Notes: generated from the sequence alone by a model not told the origin. Shown: positions 19,610 through 29,250, numbered from the stretch's first letter. The stretch: 64,000 nt of DNA from Trichomonas vaginalis G3 (GCF_026262505.1 NC_067206.1:17070641-17134640), one strand, 5' to 3'. Translations and numbers: made by a program.

Positions 19610-19807
19610 TTACACCATATTAAAATCATCTCTCTTCAACATTATCTCATAAAAGTTCTCATTACTGGAGAAAGTCAATGAAACATAAACGTTCTCATTC
19701 ATAAACTTCTTTCTTATATCATCTATACGCTTCAAAATGTCTGAACAATTGCTAACATCTTCTACAACAGTTATTTCATCATGAATGACCTTCAAGAACA
19801 AGCTCAT
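19610..19807 (-). CDS. Small unrecognised protein between minor virion genes
   Basis: 65 residues: MSLFLKVIHDEITVVEDVSN and NVYVSLTFSSNENFYEIMLK. The pattern is alternating beta strands with one charged helix. It abuts the genes on both sides (stop and start codons nearly touching), implying co-transcription with the candidate penton and pVI-like genes. Family not recognised. Confidence 0.45.
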   Translation of the reverse strand: MSLFLKVIHDEITVVEDVSNCSDILKRIDDIRKKFMNENVYVSLTFSSNENFYEIMLKRDDFNMV

Positions 19808-20689
19808 TTAATATGCAATTAAAATCATTTCAATAATGAGTCCATCCTTTCCATCTTTAGGTAGCACAACATCTTTCATTGAAGAAGGTTCGACAAGTCT
19901 TATGTTAAACTTACTGACAAAGTTTGTTATACTATAATGCTTCGGCGGCGAATACATGTAGTTTGAAAGACATAATATAGATTCTTCAGCAAATTCACTT
20001 ATACTGGATTTTATAACAATGTTCTCACGAGACCAAATGCCACCAATTGAAAAACTTGTAAGCAATCCTGCTGAACCTTCAACTGTAAACGTCGATGGTA
20101 ACATTCCACGAAGGTCATCTATTGACATCGTTGAGTCACTGTATTTAAATATTTTCTTAAAGCAATCGTCATTATCTAACCACGCAATAGCTTTGAAGTT
20201 TTCATTCGAATATACATCTGCTTCATTAAATGTAAAACCTGACTTCTTTGCAGAGACGACTTTAAAATCTATTGAGTTTTTTTCAAAATTATATGCTATG
20301 GTAACTTCTGAAGGTAATGGATGTCCTTCCGCAGTCAGTTGTTCTCTCACTACCGTTTGAAGCTTTGTATTAAAAACTTTCATGTCATCTCCTGTATCTA
20401 AGTTCACATACACAGCAACAGGGAAACTATCTTGCTTCTTTGTTTCATCATTATACCTCAAAACATTAAAGTTCTTCAATAATATTGTTCTTCCTGCTGG
20501 AATACTTCGAACCTGTCTTATTTCAATAGCTTTCTCACCTCCTACATACTCTACCCAGTGTCTTGGATATTCATAAGTATACTGACTTTCTTGAATTTTG
20601 GTTGGTTTCATCATAACATGTTCATAGTATATCTTTATACTCTTGTCAGTTAGACTCGGTGTTATGTTCTGAATATTTCTGACTTGCAT
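19808..20689 (-). CDS. Candidate penton/minor capsid protein (Polinton B)
   Basis: About 294 residues starting MQVRNIQNITPSLTDKSIK. I chose the ATG at 20687-20689 because it leaves a 16-base divergent gap to the ATPase start. The longer frame would overlap the ATPase. It is beta-rich throughout (YTYEYPRHWVEYVGGEKAIE, FPVAVYVNLDTGDDMKVFN, IWSRENIVIKSSISEF), ending LPKDGKDGLIIEMILIAY. It parallels the protein at 10461-11317. It lies next to the ATPase, as minor capsid genes commonly do in Polintons and virophages. The frame looks whole. The assignment is from shape and position. Confidence 0.55.
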   Translation of the reverse strand: MQVRNIQNITPSLTDKSIKIYYEHVMMKPTKIQESQYTYEYPRHWVEYVGGEKAIEIRQVRSIPAGRTILLKNFNVLRYNDETKKQDSFPVAVYVNLDTGDDMKVFNTKLQTVVREQLTAEGHPLPSEVTIAYNFEKNSIDFKVVSAKKSGFTFNEADVYSNENFKAIAWLDNDDCFKKIFKYSDSTMSIDDLRGMLPSTFTVEGSAGLLTSFSIGGIWSRENIVIKSSISEFAEESILCLSNYMYSPPKHYSITNFVSKFNIRLVEPSSMKDVVLPKDGKDGLIIEMILIAY

Positions 20690-20705
20690 TTTTAATGGAG
20701 ATAAA

Positions 20706-21524
20706 ATGAAGCATTTAATACATGACGTAGATGAAGACATGAATGAAACTACAGACAAACTTAACTCTTCTCTTATTCTTCCTTTCAGTAAGGACTATGA
20801 GTTCTGTTCAAATGGTGTTTATTTCTATTGTGGAAAGATGGGTTCAGGTAAGACATTTAACCTCATTCGTCATATACTCATAACAGAGCGTTTAGGTCAA
20901 GATTCATATTATGACCAAATCATTATATCAGCAACTTCAGACTCTATGGATTCAACAGCGAAAACATTTATGTCAAAAGTTCAAGCCTCTGTCGTTAAAG
21001 TTCCAGACAGTGAACTCATTGAATTTCTTCAACGTTACATTCGACGTAAGAGAAAATATTATGCCATCGTTGAATTTATACAGTCAGGAATGCAAAAGAC
21101 TTCTGAGGAGATGGAAAGAATTATTGACAAACACCACTTACGTCAATACTCAGGAGTTTACGATATGAAACGACTTACAAACTACATTCTGTCAAAACTT
21201 TCAAAATACCCCTTCAAAAAATATCCATCAAACACTTTATTAGTTTGCGACGACTTCGCTGGTAAAGGTTTAGTTTCAAAGCCTGACTCACCATTAGCTA
21301 ACATCATTACTAAAGTCAGACATTACCATTTAACTGTAGCAATACTTATGCAAACATGGAGGTTTTTAGCTTTAAACATAAAACGTCTCATAACTGACTT
21401 CGTTATCTTTCAAGGTTTCTCACGCTATGATATTGAACTCATTTGGAAACAGTCAGGTATAACATTACCTTTTGAAGAAATTTGGAAGCATATAAGTCTC
21501 TCATCTTCCTCGTTCATACCTTGA
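20706..21524 (+). CDS. FtsK/HerA-type DNA-packaging ATPase (Polinton B)
   Basis: 272 residues. Walker A is GKMGSGKT at residues 43-50. Walker B is LLVCDDFAG at residues 178-186, followed by VRHYHLTVAILMQTWRFLAL, a sensor-like strand, and DFVIFQGFSRYDIELIW. The size and motif order match A32-like packaging ATPases of Polintons, virophages and large DNA viruses, which pump the genome into the capsid. It is divergent from the candidate penton gene with 16 bases between starts. The frame looks whole. Confidence 0.85.
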   Translation: MKHLIHDVDEDMNETTDKLNSSLILPFSKDYEFCSNGVYFYCGKMGSGKTFNLIRHILITERLGQDSYYDQIIISATSDSMDSTAKTFMSKVQASVVKVPDSELIEFLQRYIRRKRKYYAIVEFIQSGMQKTSEEMERIIDKHHLRQYSGVYDMKRLTNYILSKLSKYPFKKYPSNTLLVCDDFAGKGLVSKPDSPLANIITKVRHYHLTVAILMQTWRFLALNIKRLITDFVIFQGFSRYDIELIWKQSGITLPFEEIWKHISLSSSSFIP

Positions 21525-21588
21525 GATTCATATCATGACTAATACCATTAAAGTCAAAAAATATTCCATGGGAACGACCAACATTGTT

Positions 21589-21981
21589 TTAAAGTTTAAC
21601 CTTCAATTGACTGATGGTAAACAAATTCCATGCATCTCTGTCGCCATTTCTGTTAATATTTTTGCTGTCATTCATATCATCCACTTCCCCATCCGTTAGC
21701 TTTTGAGGATATGCGTTAGAATAGCTGTTCTTAAATGAAGGCTTTTCACCTTTGAGAGCATAAACTCTATAACTTTCTGCATACTTTATGTTTGAACCTC
21801 CTGAGCCATCATTGACATAAATTTTTATAGGCTTCCACCCTTTGTTCATGTTCCTGCTTCTTCCCTTAGCTCTTTTGTTCAGTAGTTCTACATCTTTATA
21901 CACAGCTCCTGTCTCAGTGAATTCAACAATATTTTCATTCGTTAGCTTTGCATTCAAACCCTTGTCGAGTATATTGTTCAT
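21589..21981 (-). CDS. Unrecognised Polinton B protein
   Basis: 130 residues. The sequence is basic in the middle (ELLNKRAKGRSRNMNKGWKP), Asn/Ser/Asp-rich towards the end (DGEVDDMNDSKNINRNGDRD) and ends NLFTISQLKVKL. Convergent with the ATPase. No catalytic motif is seen; in particular I do not see the His-Asp/Glu-Cys layout of the Polinton maturation protease. The function is unknown. Confidence 0.45.
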   Translation of the reverse strand: MNNILDKGLNAKLTNENIVEFTETGAVYKDVELLNKRAKGRSRNMNKGWKPIKIYVNDGSGGSNIKYAESYRVYALKGEKPSFKNSYSNAYPQKLTDGEVDDMNDSKNINRNGDRDAWNLFTISQLKVKL

Positions 21982-22012
21982 TTCATAATATAAAAGGTTT
22001 TATTCTAATGAA

Positions 22013-22585
22013 ATGAGAAGCAAATCCATCTTAGCTGGTGCCGTTAATGTTCCAATTGAACCAACATCAAATGTTGACTCACGAACGACAAACAATATTG
22101 TCATAAAGAACTATAGTTCAGAGTGTTTGAAAGAAAAAGAACCAGAACTTAAGTCGGTGAATTTAAACTCAGCTTCAAACGCTAACGCTACATCAGATGT
22201 TAAGTTAGAGTATCCACCACTGGACCAAATTCTTTCAAGAGAAGCCAACGACAATCCTTACACAAATGTTCAAACAAATCCTTCAGATAACGTAGACCAT
22301 TACCTTCTTCAGTTATACCAAACTATCTTACTCAAAGACGATAAGAAGCTTTTGACAAATCTTATAAGCAAGAACCAAATAATTCTAACAAAGGAGGACC
22401 TTGAAAATGTTATCTCACAAATAACAGGGAAACAATGTGTCATTGACTATCTCGACCCTGAAATCGAATGCTGTGTTCTGAAAAAGAATGAAGAAGGAAT
22501 TAGCGGATGCAGCCGAAGCACGCTCACAAATTACTCTCAATATCCACTCAAATCATACAAAGTTTTGTCGAATAGTTTGATATAA
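22013..22585 (+). CDS. Unrecognised Polinton B protein ending at the junction with Z
   Basis: A Polinton reading frame to about residue 157 (NIVIKNYSSECLKEKEPELK, DNVDHYLLQLYQTILLKDDK, ENVISQITGKQCVIDYLDPE). The sequence after about 22484 belongs to the repeated Z sequence. It is divergent from 21589-21981. The conserved core looks like an alpha-helical protein of unknown function. The last about 34 codons are not native to the Polinton. Confidence 0.5.
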   Translation: MRSKSILAGAVNVPIEPTSNVDSRTTNNIVIKNYSSECLKEKEPELKSVNLNSASNANATSDVKLEYPPLDQILSREANDNPYTNVQTNPSDNVDHYLLQLYQTILLKDDKKLLTNLISKNQIILTKEDLENVISQITGKQCVIDYLDPEIECCVLKKNEEGISGCSRSTLTNYSQYPLKSYKVLSNSLI

Positions 22586-22946
22586 AGACAAAAAATTTAC
22601 AATTTTTAATTAAATCCGAACAATCTTACATATGCAGCTGAAGCACACTCACAAATTACTCTCAATATCCACTCAAATCATACAAAGTTTTGTCGAATAG
22701 TTTGATATAAAGACAAAAAATTTTACAATTTTTAATTTAAATCCGAACAATCTACATATGCAGCTGAAGCACACTCACAAATTACTCTCAATATCCACTC
22801 AAATCATACAAAGTTTTGTCGAATAGTTTGATATAAAGACAAAAAATTTACAATTTTTAATTAAATCCGAACAATCTTACATATGCAGCTGAAGCACACT
22901 CACAAATTACTCTCATATCCACTCAAATCATACAAAGTTTTATATT
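22509..22946. repeat. 125-bp tandem repeat, about 3.5 copies (Z0)
   Basis: Units begin GCAGC(C/T)GAAGCACACTCAC at about 22509, 22634, 22760 and 22885. The last is partial and stops at CATACAAAGTTTT. The first unit has GCAGCC and the later units GCAGCT, a polarity kept in all Z copies. Units are nearly identical, so expansion is recent. Confidence 0.9.
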
Positions 22947-23208
22947 TTCATTTTTTATTGTTTCTTAATAAAGAATTTACTTTAATTTCTTAATTGTTTT
23001 CTTTTTATATTTAATTTTTGATATCTATTTTTAAAAACTTATACAAATTCGAGTCAGCTAATAATTGAATTGAAAAAATAAAAAGAAAACATATAATTTT
23101 TAATCCGTCTAATTGAATAAGCAATATATAATATTATTATGTTAAACGGTTAATTTTTTCTCAAAAAAAATTATTTCGAATTTCCGAAATTTTTGACATT
23201 TTTGGCTG

Positions 23209-23388
23209 AGAACTATGGTCTGCGAGGTACATAGATAGAATCAGTACCTCGCAGACTATAGTTCTCTATATGGCGCCGAAAATTTTTTGGTGAAATGTTC
23301 GTCGCATTTCACCAAAAATTTTTTCGGCGCCATAGGAAGAATTGGAGGGTGTGAGATACTATTACATGCTATAGTACTCACACCCTCC
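23209..23388. repeat. Three-palindrome block of Z0
   Basis: P1 at 23209-23265 has 22-base arms (ending GTCTGCGAGGTAC and starting GTACCTCGCAGAC) with one mismatch. P2 at 23269-23334 has about 30-base arms (TATGGCGCCGAAAA with TTTTCGGCGCCATA). P3 at 23344-23388 has GGAGGGTGTGAG with CTCACACCCTCC. They are almost back to back, and loops are short (about 5-13 bases). Confidence 0.95.
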
Positions 23389-23954
23389 AACTCCCAATCA
23401 AAATCGCATAAAATTTGCTACTTATCTTCAGATTACCTCCCATTATAAAAATATATCATTGCTATATCATCGTACTATATTTCCACCCTATTGTATTTAA
23501 AAATATAAAATTTTTTGATAATATATTTTTATATCTTGAATTTTCAAGCAAAATATTCACAGATAATATAATGGGAAATCTATCTCAACCTAGCCTTAAA
23601 GTACCAAACTCCTGCTTGCATTCTCACTCACAAATATTAAACATCCATCTCCAAAAAACTAAATTCTTCACATTTTTTTTAAAAATGGAGAACATAAAAA
23701 ATGTATGCATTCAATAATTTAAGATACTAACAAATATTAAAAACTTCAAAATATCAGATATTAACGTTTTTCAATTAAAAAAAATATCATTTTGCTTTTC
23801 AATTCGAACATAAATCTTAAATATTTTTAATTAATATCTGATTTACAGCATTATTATCCATTTATAAATCTGACAAATAAATGACAAAAACATCAGAAAT
23901 AGTGTCACTTTCTGTCAAAAGTGAAGTCACGCTATTTTTCATGCACAACACTCC

Positions 23955-24068
23955 ATGGGCAAGCTTGTCGCAATTCAATGGGTTCCAAATCCAGGCAAGA
24001 AGACGAAGGTCAGACACATTGACGGTGACAAGCTCAACAACCGTAAGGAGAACCTCGAGTGGTTCTAA
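23955..24068 (+). CDS. HNH-nuclease-like micro-ORF
   Basis: 37 residues: MGKLVAIQWVPNPGKKTK and VRHIDGDKLNNRKENLEWF. The stretch HIDGDKLNNRKENLEW is the core of HNH endonucleases of the phage/homing type (pattern NHIDGNKLNN..ENLEW). Only the end of such a domain remains, and it starts 9 bases after the Z duplication, so it is probably a remnant of a longer gene. Identical in all six X copies. Confidence 0.6.
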   Translation: MGKLVAIQWVPNPGKKTKVRHIDGDKLNNRKENLEWF

Positions 24069-24114
24069 GAGTAAAAAAATATTTTAGGGGGAAACCCCAA
24101 GTAAATTTAAGTGT

Positions 24115-24381
24115 TTAGTTGGATAAGTAGGCACTATTAATGGTAATTTGGAAAATTAGCTCCCGACCTTTGAATTGGGCTCTTTCGTTATCTTCCCAGT
24201 TGCGTAGGAGGTCGTCCCAGAGGAGTTGGTAGAATTGCCAATTCAAGGACGATTTGTCCTCCCAGGCATTGAGGATGTACTGCTCGTAGAGTCTCATGAC
24301 CTCTGCCTTGCACCAGACACCCTCTCCCTTGGAACGTAAGGCTTCTTCGAAGTGCTCGAATGCGATTGGCTGCTTGACCAT
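24115..24381 (-). CDS. Unrecognised 88-residue acidic protein of X
   Basis: Starts MVKQPIAFEHFEEALRSKGE at the first ATG. It is rich in Trp and acidic residues (AWEDKSSLNWQFYQLLWDDL, LLRNWEDNERAQF) and ends ITINSAYLSN. Probably all helical. It is divergent from the gene at 24412 with a 30-base gap, so the two may share a promoter. Family not recognised. Confidence 0.45.
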   Translation of the reverse strand: MVKQPIAFEHFEEALRSKGEGVWCKAEVMRLYEQYILNAWEDKSSLNWQFYQLLWDDLLRNWEDNERAQFKGRELIFQITINSAYLSN

Positions 24382-24411
24382 CCGAAATGACACTTTTTGT
24401 CCGTTTGGTCA

Positions 24412-24667
24412 ATGTTCGTGTCTCGTGCCATAGTCGACGAAAATACAGACAAACAGGTTATATATGAGTTTGAGACCAAGAATGGTGTAACTCGACCTGT
24501 CCGATTCAAAGACTCCGAGGGCGACCATGAAATTAAACGGAAATTAGCTAGGAAGGAATATAAAAATGGACTGGTTGCCACCACCTCCACCACCTTTACC
24601 TGTTCCTCAAGTAAATAAGCCTTTCCCGTTCCCAAGAATTCCCACATTTAAATTCAAATTCGAATAA
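24412..24667 (+). pseudogene. Small Pro-rich X protein (copy X1)
   Basis: Begins MFVSRAIVDENTDKQVIYEF, with a beta-rich middle (GVTRPVRFKDSEGDHEIKRK) and an end of Pro stretches (WLPPPPPPLPVPQ) closing with FKFKFE. It stops 7 bases before the convergent polymerase gene. Poly-Pro plus a short basic tail suggests a protein-binding role, but no family is known. This copy looks broken, about once. Transposon Y sits inside the same gene in copies X5 and X6. Confidence 0.45.
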
Positions 24668-24674
24668 AAATTTT

Positions 24675-26815
24675 TTATTTCATGCAATGTTTAACTATTT
24701 CACCATCTTCTTTAACACCCCAGTACTTACGCTTGGAGAGGACATGAACTTCGGTGAAAATTTTGTCCAATTTGAATTGACCCATCTTTTCACCGACCAT
24801 TCCCATTTCAATGAGTTTGTTATAGCCTTCTTCGTTCGTCATGAGTGCGTCAATGTTCTCATAGTAAACCTTGACTTTGGATTTGACTTCGGAGAAGAAC
24901 TCATTGTAGTTGTCAAGGACTGCCTTTGCGAACTGAGGGTAAGACCAATGTTCGACAATAGGTTTTAATGTGGTTACTAAGCCACTTTGACCTTGAGTGA
25001 ATTCGTACTTTCAAAAAAAAGGAGAAAACCTTTCAACAAAGTTGTCGACCTTCTCATAATGTTTACTCTTCATCTCTTGAGGTTTCTTAATGGAATATCC
25101 CCATGTCGAATTCATAAGCAATTTGAGTGTCATTGCAAGTTTGGGGTTTGAAGCTTTCCTAATATCATACAGTTGTTGTATGACTTTTCCAACTGTATAG
25201 TTCCTTCCCGGGAACTCACCATCTTCGTTTGGAATTCCAGTCGGAATATATTGGACAAACCTCATGTATGCAGCGTTAAGGTCGACATAGTATATATTTT
25301 TCATCTGAGTCGAACTTGTTGCAACCAATTGGTCCAGTTTGTGGAAATTCAAGTGAGTCTCTTATCTTCTGAGAAACTTCTCCTGTTATCTCATAAACAT
25401 CGTCGAAGCAACCTGTTTCATATAAAACCTTCTGACCTAACTCAGATGCTCTCCAATATAATTTGACGTCAATTGGATGTCTCAATGGAAGTTTGTTTAT
25501 AGCATCTTGAAGTTCTTGCAACCTCATTGGAAGTTCTTCTGGTTCAGGTTGGTATCTCGAAACATTAAACACCCTTTGGAACCGTGTACTTCTTTGTACT
25601 AGAACTTTGTCTGGAACAACTTTTGGTCTTGCTAACAATGAAAAGTTTGTTTCGTCTTTTGGTACAAAAGTTTTCTGTCAGCTTGTCATCTGGAATTGGT
25701 TCCAACAAACCTTTCTTGAAAAGAATTTGACAGCTCTTGACAATGTTGCACTTACTTTTACCAAAAGAATGGGTTTGTAAGACTTTCGTTCAACATGAAG
25801 TGGTTGTGGACAATTACAATCTTCAACCATGGTAAGTCTTTGTCAACAACATAGTCGTCAGTGAAGAACCTTTAGCTGTAGGTATGTTGACTCGGATATT
25901 GACATTTGCCAACGGTGCAATTTTTGCCAATTGACCTCTGAGAATGTACCTTGTCTTCACACATGACTCAAGATACTTCATCTTCTCATCTGTAACAAGA
26001 CCAGAGTTCCTGAGACATGTAAGAATGCAAGGTTCATTGACAATTGTTTCAATTGAATTGTAAATTCCATACCTTGTCAAGTCAATGTCAGACTTATTTA
26101 TGAAGGGGAAGTATCCAGCATGTTGTCTGACTGCTTGAGGGTTAGGTTGGTACCATTCGAACTTGACACTTGCAATTCCTTCAATTGCATTCAAAATGTC
26201 TGAGTCGGAGTCAACCATTTGTTCTCTCTTTGTAGTCTTGAAAGCGTCAAGAAGTTTTGCGGCTGTTTGTTCATTGCCATGTGCATAGTAAATGTGACCA
26301 TCCAAATCTGTTATGGTCAATCTGAGATTGTGTCCTTTCTTATTTCCGTCTTGAATTGCAGCAAGTACTCCCATGAAGCCTTCTTTGTTCTTTCCTTCGT
26401 CAAAGTTTACTGTAAAGGTTCGACCAGATGTAATTTGACTTCTAACTTCACGATACTTTTCATATGCATATCTTGTTCTTTCCATGGGAGCATGTGCGTC
26501 TTCACCTTTTCCTTTTTTCCTTCTCAAAGGATGCAATTGTTCGTCATGTTTCCAGTAGAATCTGGCAAAGCCGTCGTGTCCTTCAACTTGAGGTTCACTA
26601 ACATCGAAAGGCATGTCCATAAGACGTTCTTCTTCTAACCTCTCTAGTCTGTTTGGATAATTGGCACGTGCTGTTTCCAAATCCATTTCGTAGCGAAGAC
26701 CAGACAATTTGTCATAGACTTTTATGGGTCTTCCCTTCCTATATTTAAAATTCTTCGAAACTCTCCAACCATATCTTTGTAACTCTGCTTTTATTCTAGC
26801 AGACTTTCTATCCAT
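24675..26815 (-). pseudogene. DNA polymerase B-like protein of X (copy X1)
   Basis: See copy X2 (30973-33111) for the domain description. This copy looks broken at about five places. Confidence 0.75.
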
Positions 26816-26857
26816 TCTATATGGGGCATTTTTATAAAAATAAAAAAATATTTTTTT

Positions 26858-27337
26858 TTACTTTACATAACCGCCTGCTGCCATAAGTCTTTGACGCCAA
26901 CCCATACCAGCTAATGAAGGTTGACTTGGTTTAGTTTGGAAACTAAACTTTGGTTTTGGTTTATCTTCAGTTTTTGGTTTCTCTTCTTCTATCGGTTTTT
27001 CGTCACTTTTCGGTTCCTCTGACTTTACTTCACTTGCAGGAACAGTTGTGTCGTCAACATCTTCATAAATATCATATGCCATTTGTTTTTGTTTTCCTTT
27101 CAACTTTTTGTGTTTGTTGTAAAGTTTAGAATATTTCGACTCTAAGTCAATGAGATGTTCTATAATGAACTGTTGGTCAGTGAAGTAAACTTTTCCATCT
27201 GTTGTCTCCAAAGCTGTAATGCATGAAAAATAGCGTGACTTCATTTTTGACAGTTTACAAATGTAAAGTGTTGCATCCTTAAAAACTTGGAAATATATAC
27301 ATTCATGAATTATCTTGTATATTAATTGAAAATCCAT
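26858..27337 (-). CDS. Lys/Pro-rich X protein with a Z-derived start
   Basis: 159 residues. The first about 38 (MDFQLIYKIIHECIYFQVFK, KMKSRYFS) are encoded inside the left terminal repeat of Z. The rest belongs to X: TALETTDGKVYFTDQQFIIE, a coiled coil SKYSKLYNKHKKLKGKQKQM, an acidic/Lys/Pro tail (EEEKPKTEDKPKPKFSF), and an end of GMGWRQRLMAAGGYVK. The native X start was presumably lost when Z inserted. The chimera is open and identical in all complete copies. Function unknown. Confidence 0.5.
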   Translation of the reverse strand: MDFQLIYKIIHECIYFQVFKDATLYICKLSKMKSRYFSCITALETTDGKVYFTDQQFIIEHLIDLESKYSKLYNKHKKLKGKQKQMAYDIYEDVDDTTVPASEVKSEEPKSDEKPIEEEKPKTEDKPKPKFSFQTKPSQPSLAGMGWRQRLMAAGGYVK

Positions 27338-27919
27338 AAAACCCTAACAATATTTTTTCTTAAAAAAACTATAAAAATATAAATAAAATTAATCGTTAAA
27401 TAAAAATATTTGATATTAGAATTTTATTGGAAAAATAAAAAACTTAATATTTTAAAGAAATACTTAAATACTTGAATGTTTTAACTTTTACATTATCATA
27501 TAGACTCTCAAATTATTGATTGGAAACGGTTTGAGGGTTATCAATTTAAAAAAAATTGTGAGTTTTTTAAATTTTTGGCAATGAGTTTTAAAAATTTGTG
27601 AGTGAGAATGTGTGTTGATGCTTGGCACTTTGAAGGGAAGATGTTCTGGGTTCACAATTATTAATGGGATAAATAAAATGATTATAAATATAATATATTA
27701 GAAAATAATTTGCAAAATCTCTCCATTTTTATAAATTTAATAATAGAAGTTGATCTATATAGAAAGAGCATTTTATCTATTAAGTTTTTGGCTTTTGCCT
27801 TCAAATCATTAATATAATTTTTTCAAAAAAATTGTTTTATTTAAAATAAACAAATTTTATCAAATAACTAGTATTTTTAAATTATCTTTTGAAAAATTGA
27901 AAAATTTACAAATTAAAAA

Positions 27920-28891
27920 ATGGAAGACATCTTGGTTCGTCTCGAAAACCCAGAAGATCTTAAAACTTTTCAACTCCCAACCGTTCCCGCCGATCAGGTT
28001 CTCAACGTAATTGAAGAAAAATATCAAGAATACATTAATAATCCAAATGTAACTCTCGAAGATACGGCAAAAACACTTTCAATAGGAAAAGAACGTTTGA
28101 AAAAAATTTTCGTACTACTCGGCTATCCAATAAAAGAAAGAGGAAGACCAAAGAAAAAAATTTTTGAGGAAGATGTATACAAAATTTTGGAAATTAAAGC
28201 ACAATATGACATTGGATACAAAAGGATCAAAGAATCATATTTCGAAAAAGTCGAAAGATTTACATTCAACGATGCTTTCAAAATTTTCAATCAACAACAT
28301 TTGTTTACATTTCACAGGCATCAGAAAATCGACGAACATCCACATGAATACGTTGCTCAATATGTTAATCAATTGTGGCATACTGATTTGAAATTTCTGA
28401 AGGACGATAACGGTAACCTTCAATATTTAATTTCATTTCTTGATGACAGAAGCAGATACATTATTTGCTGGGATGTTTTCGATACAAAAGAAATGAAAAA
28501 TACTGCCAGAGTATTTCGTCACGCAATTGATTTAGTCAAATTAGTTCCACATGGAATTCTCACAGATAATGGAACAGAATTCATTGGAAAAGATTTTGAA
28601 GCGGTTTGCCAAGAATTCAATATAAAACATTTCAAAACTCATCCGTACTCTCCAGAGGAAAATGGAAAAATTGAAAGGAGTTGGGAGACTCTTTTCAAGA
28701 CAAACCCTGGAGTGAACGTCTTTGAGTTCATCCCCAATGTTGTTTCCCAGTATAATAGGGTATGGAAACACTCCGCATTATTCAAACTCTTTGGGGAGAA
28801 ATTGACTCCATTTGAGGCCTGGGAAAGAGGCCCCAAATGGACAAAAGATCTCTGCGCTGAACCAGGCTTCGAAAAAAATCTTAGAGATTAA
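27920..28891 (+). CDS. Z transposase, DD35E rve core (copy Z1)
   Basis: 323 residues. The N-terminal helix-turn-helix (VTLEDTAKTLSIGKERLKKI, residues 54-73) is followed by a hook-like basic linker, KERGRPKKK. The rve core follows, with Asp156 in LWHTDLKFL, Asp216 in LTDNGTEF and Glu252 in NGKIERSW, 35 residues between the last two. YLISFLDDRSRYIICWDVFD is the usual strand pair between them. The C-terminus ends PKWTKDLCAEPGFEKNL. The enzyme would cut and join Z ends in the nucleus. The frame is intact, so this copy may still supply active protein. Confidence 0.9.
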   Translation: MEDILVRLENPEDLKTFQLPTVPADQVLNVIEEKYQEYINNPNVTLEDTAKTLSIGKERLKKIFVLLGYPIKERGRPKKKIFEEDVYKILEIKAQYDIGYKRIKESYFEKVERFTFNDAFKIFNQQHLFTFHRHQKIDEHPHEYVAQYVNQLWHTDLKFLKDDNGNLQYLISFLDDRSRYIICWDVFDTKEMKNTARVFRHAIDLVKLVPHGILTDNGTEFIGKDFEAVCQEFNIKHFKTHPYSPEENGKIERSWETLFKTNPGVNVFEFIPNVVSQYNRVWKHSALFKLFGEKLTPFEAWERGPKWTKDLCAEPGFEKNLRD

Positions 28892-29066
28892 CAAATAATT
28901 TCAAAAACAAGAAAATTCAAAAAATCACAAAAAGGAAGTTAAGGAATAAACACTTACATTTATTACATTTGGATTTTTTAAAAAATTCAGTATTATTTTT
29001 AGAAATAAGATAATATAGTTCTAAATAAAACAAAGAATGTTAAGAATGAAGAAGGAATTAGCGGAT

Positions 29067-29250
29067 GCAGCCGAAGCACACTCACAAATTACTCTCAATA
29101 TCCACTCAAATCATACAAAGTTTTGTCGAATAGTTTGATATAAAGACAAAAAATTTACAATTTTTAATTAAATCCGAACAATCTTACATATGCAGCTGAA
29201 GCACACTCACAAATTACTCTCAATATCCACTCAAATCATACAAAGTTTTA
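29067..29250. repeat. 125-bp repeat, about 1.5 copies (Z1)
   Basis: Units start at 29067 and 29192. The second stops after CATACAAAGTTTT, as in every copy. Confidence 0.9.

Larger units (their letters stand above)
18432..22484 (-). mobile_element. Maverick/Polinton B, left-hand part (fossil)
   Basis: It starts with a terminal inverted repeat matching that of Polinton A in reverse. It encodes the terminal small protein, minor virion proteins and the packaging ATPase. It is cut off at about 22484, where it joins the internal part of transposon Z. Its genes are those missing from Polinton A in this window, so A and B look like opposite halves of the same kind of element. About one gene looks interrupted and the others look whole, which suggests a young insertion. 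Confidence 0.85.
22484..23941. mobile_element. Transposon Z, truncated copy Z0
   Basis: The right-hand part of Z only: 125-bp repeats, AT-rich filler, palindrome block and right terminal repeat ending GTCACGCTATTTTTC-A before TGCA at 23942. It lacks the transposase and left end. It joins Polinton B at AAGAATGAAGAAGG, the same sequence that precedes the 125-bp repeats in every full Z copy. Confidence 0.8.
23942..27223. mobile_element. X block, copy X1 (polymerase-bearing, virus-like fossil)
   Basis: A 3.28-kb block bounded by Z on both sides, with the TGCA duplication at 23942-23945 and 27220-27223. It carries an HNH micro-ORF, two small divergent genes, a polymerase B-like gene and a Lys/Pro-rich gene. 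The polymerase shares a region with Polinton polymerase, so I treat it as Polinton-related. No capsid gene is present. This copy is the most decayed, with roughly six breaks. Confidence 0.75.

Noticed and set aside
20019-20576. Two plus-strand frames opposite the candidate penton gene
   Set aside because: Antisense shadows of a long minus-strand gene.
23415-23717. 100-codon frame in the right end of Z0
   Set aside because: AT-rich translation rich in Phe/Ile/Lys; it is not kept open at this length in other Z copies.
23570-27660. X as a stand-alone element with its own terminal inverted repeats
   Set aside because: The inverted repeats that flank X are the ends of Z: the TGCA duplication and TG...CA tips lie on the X side, so they point outward from Z, not from X.
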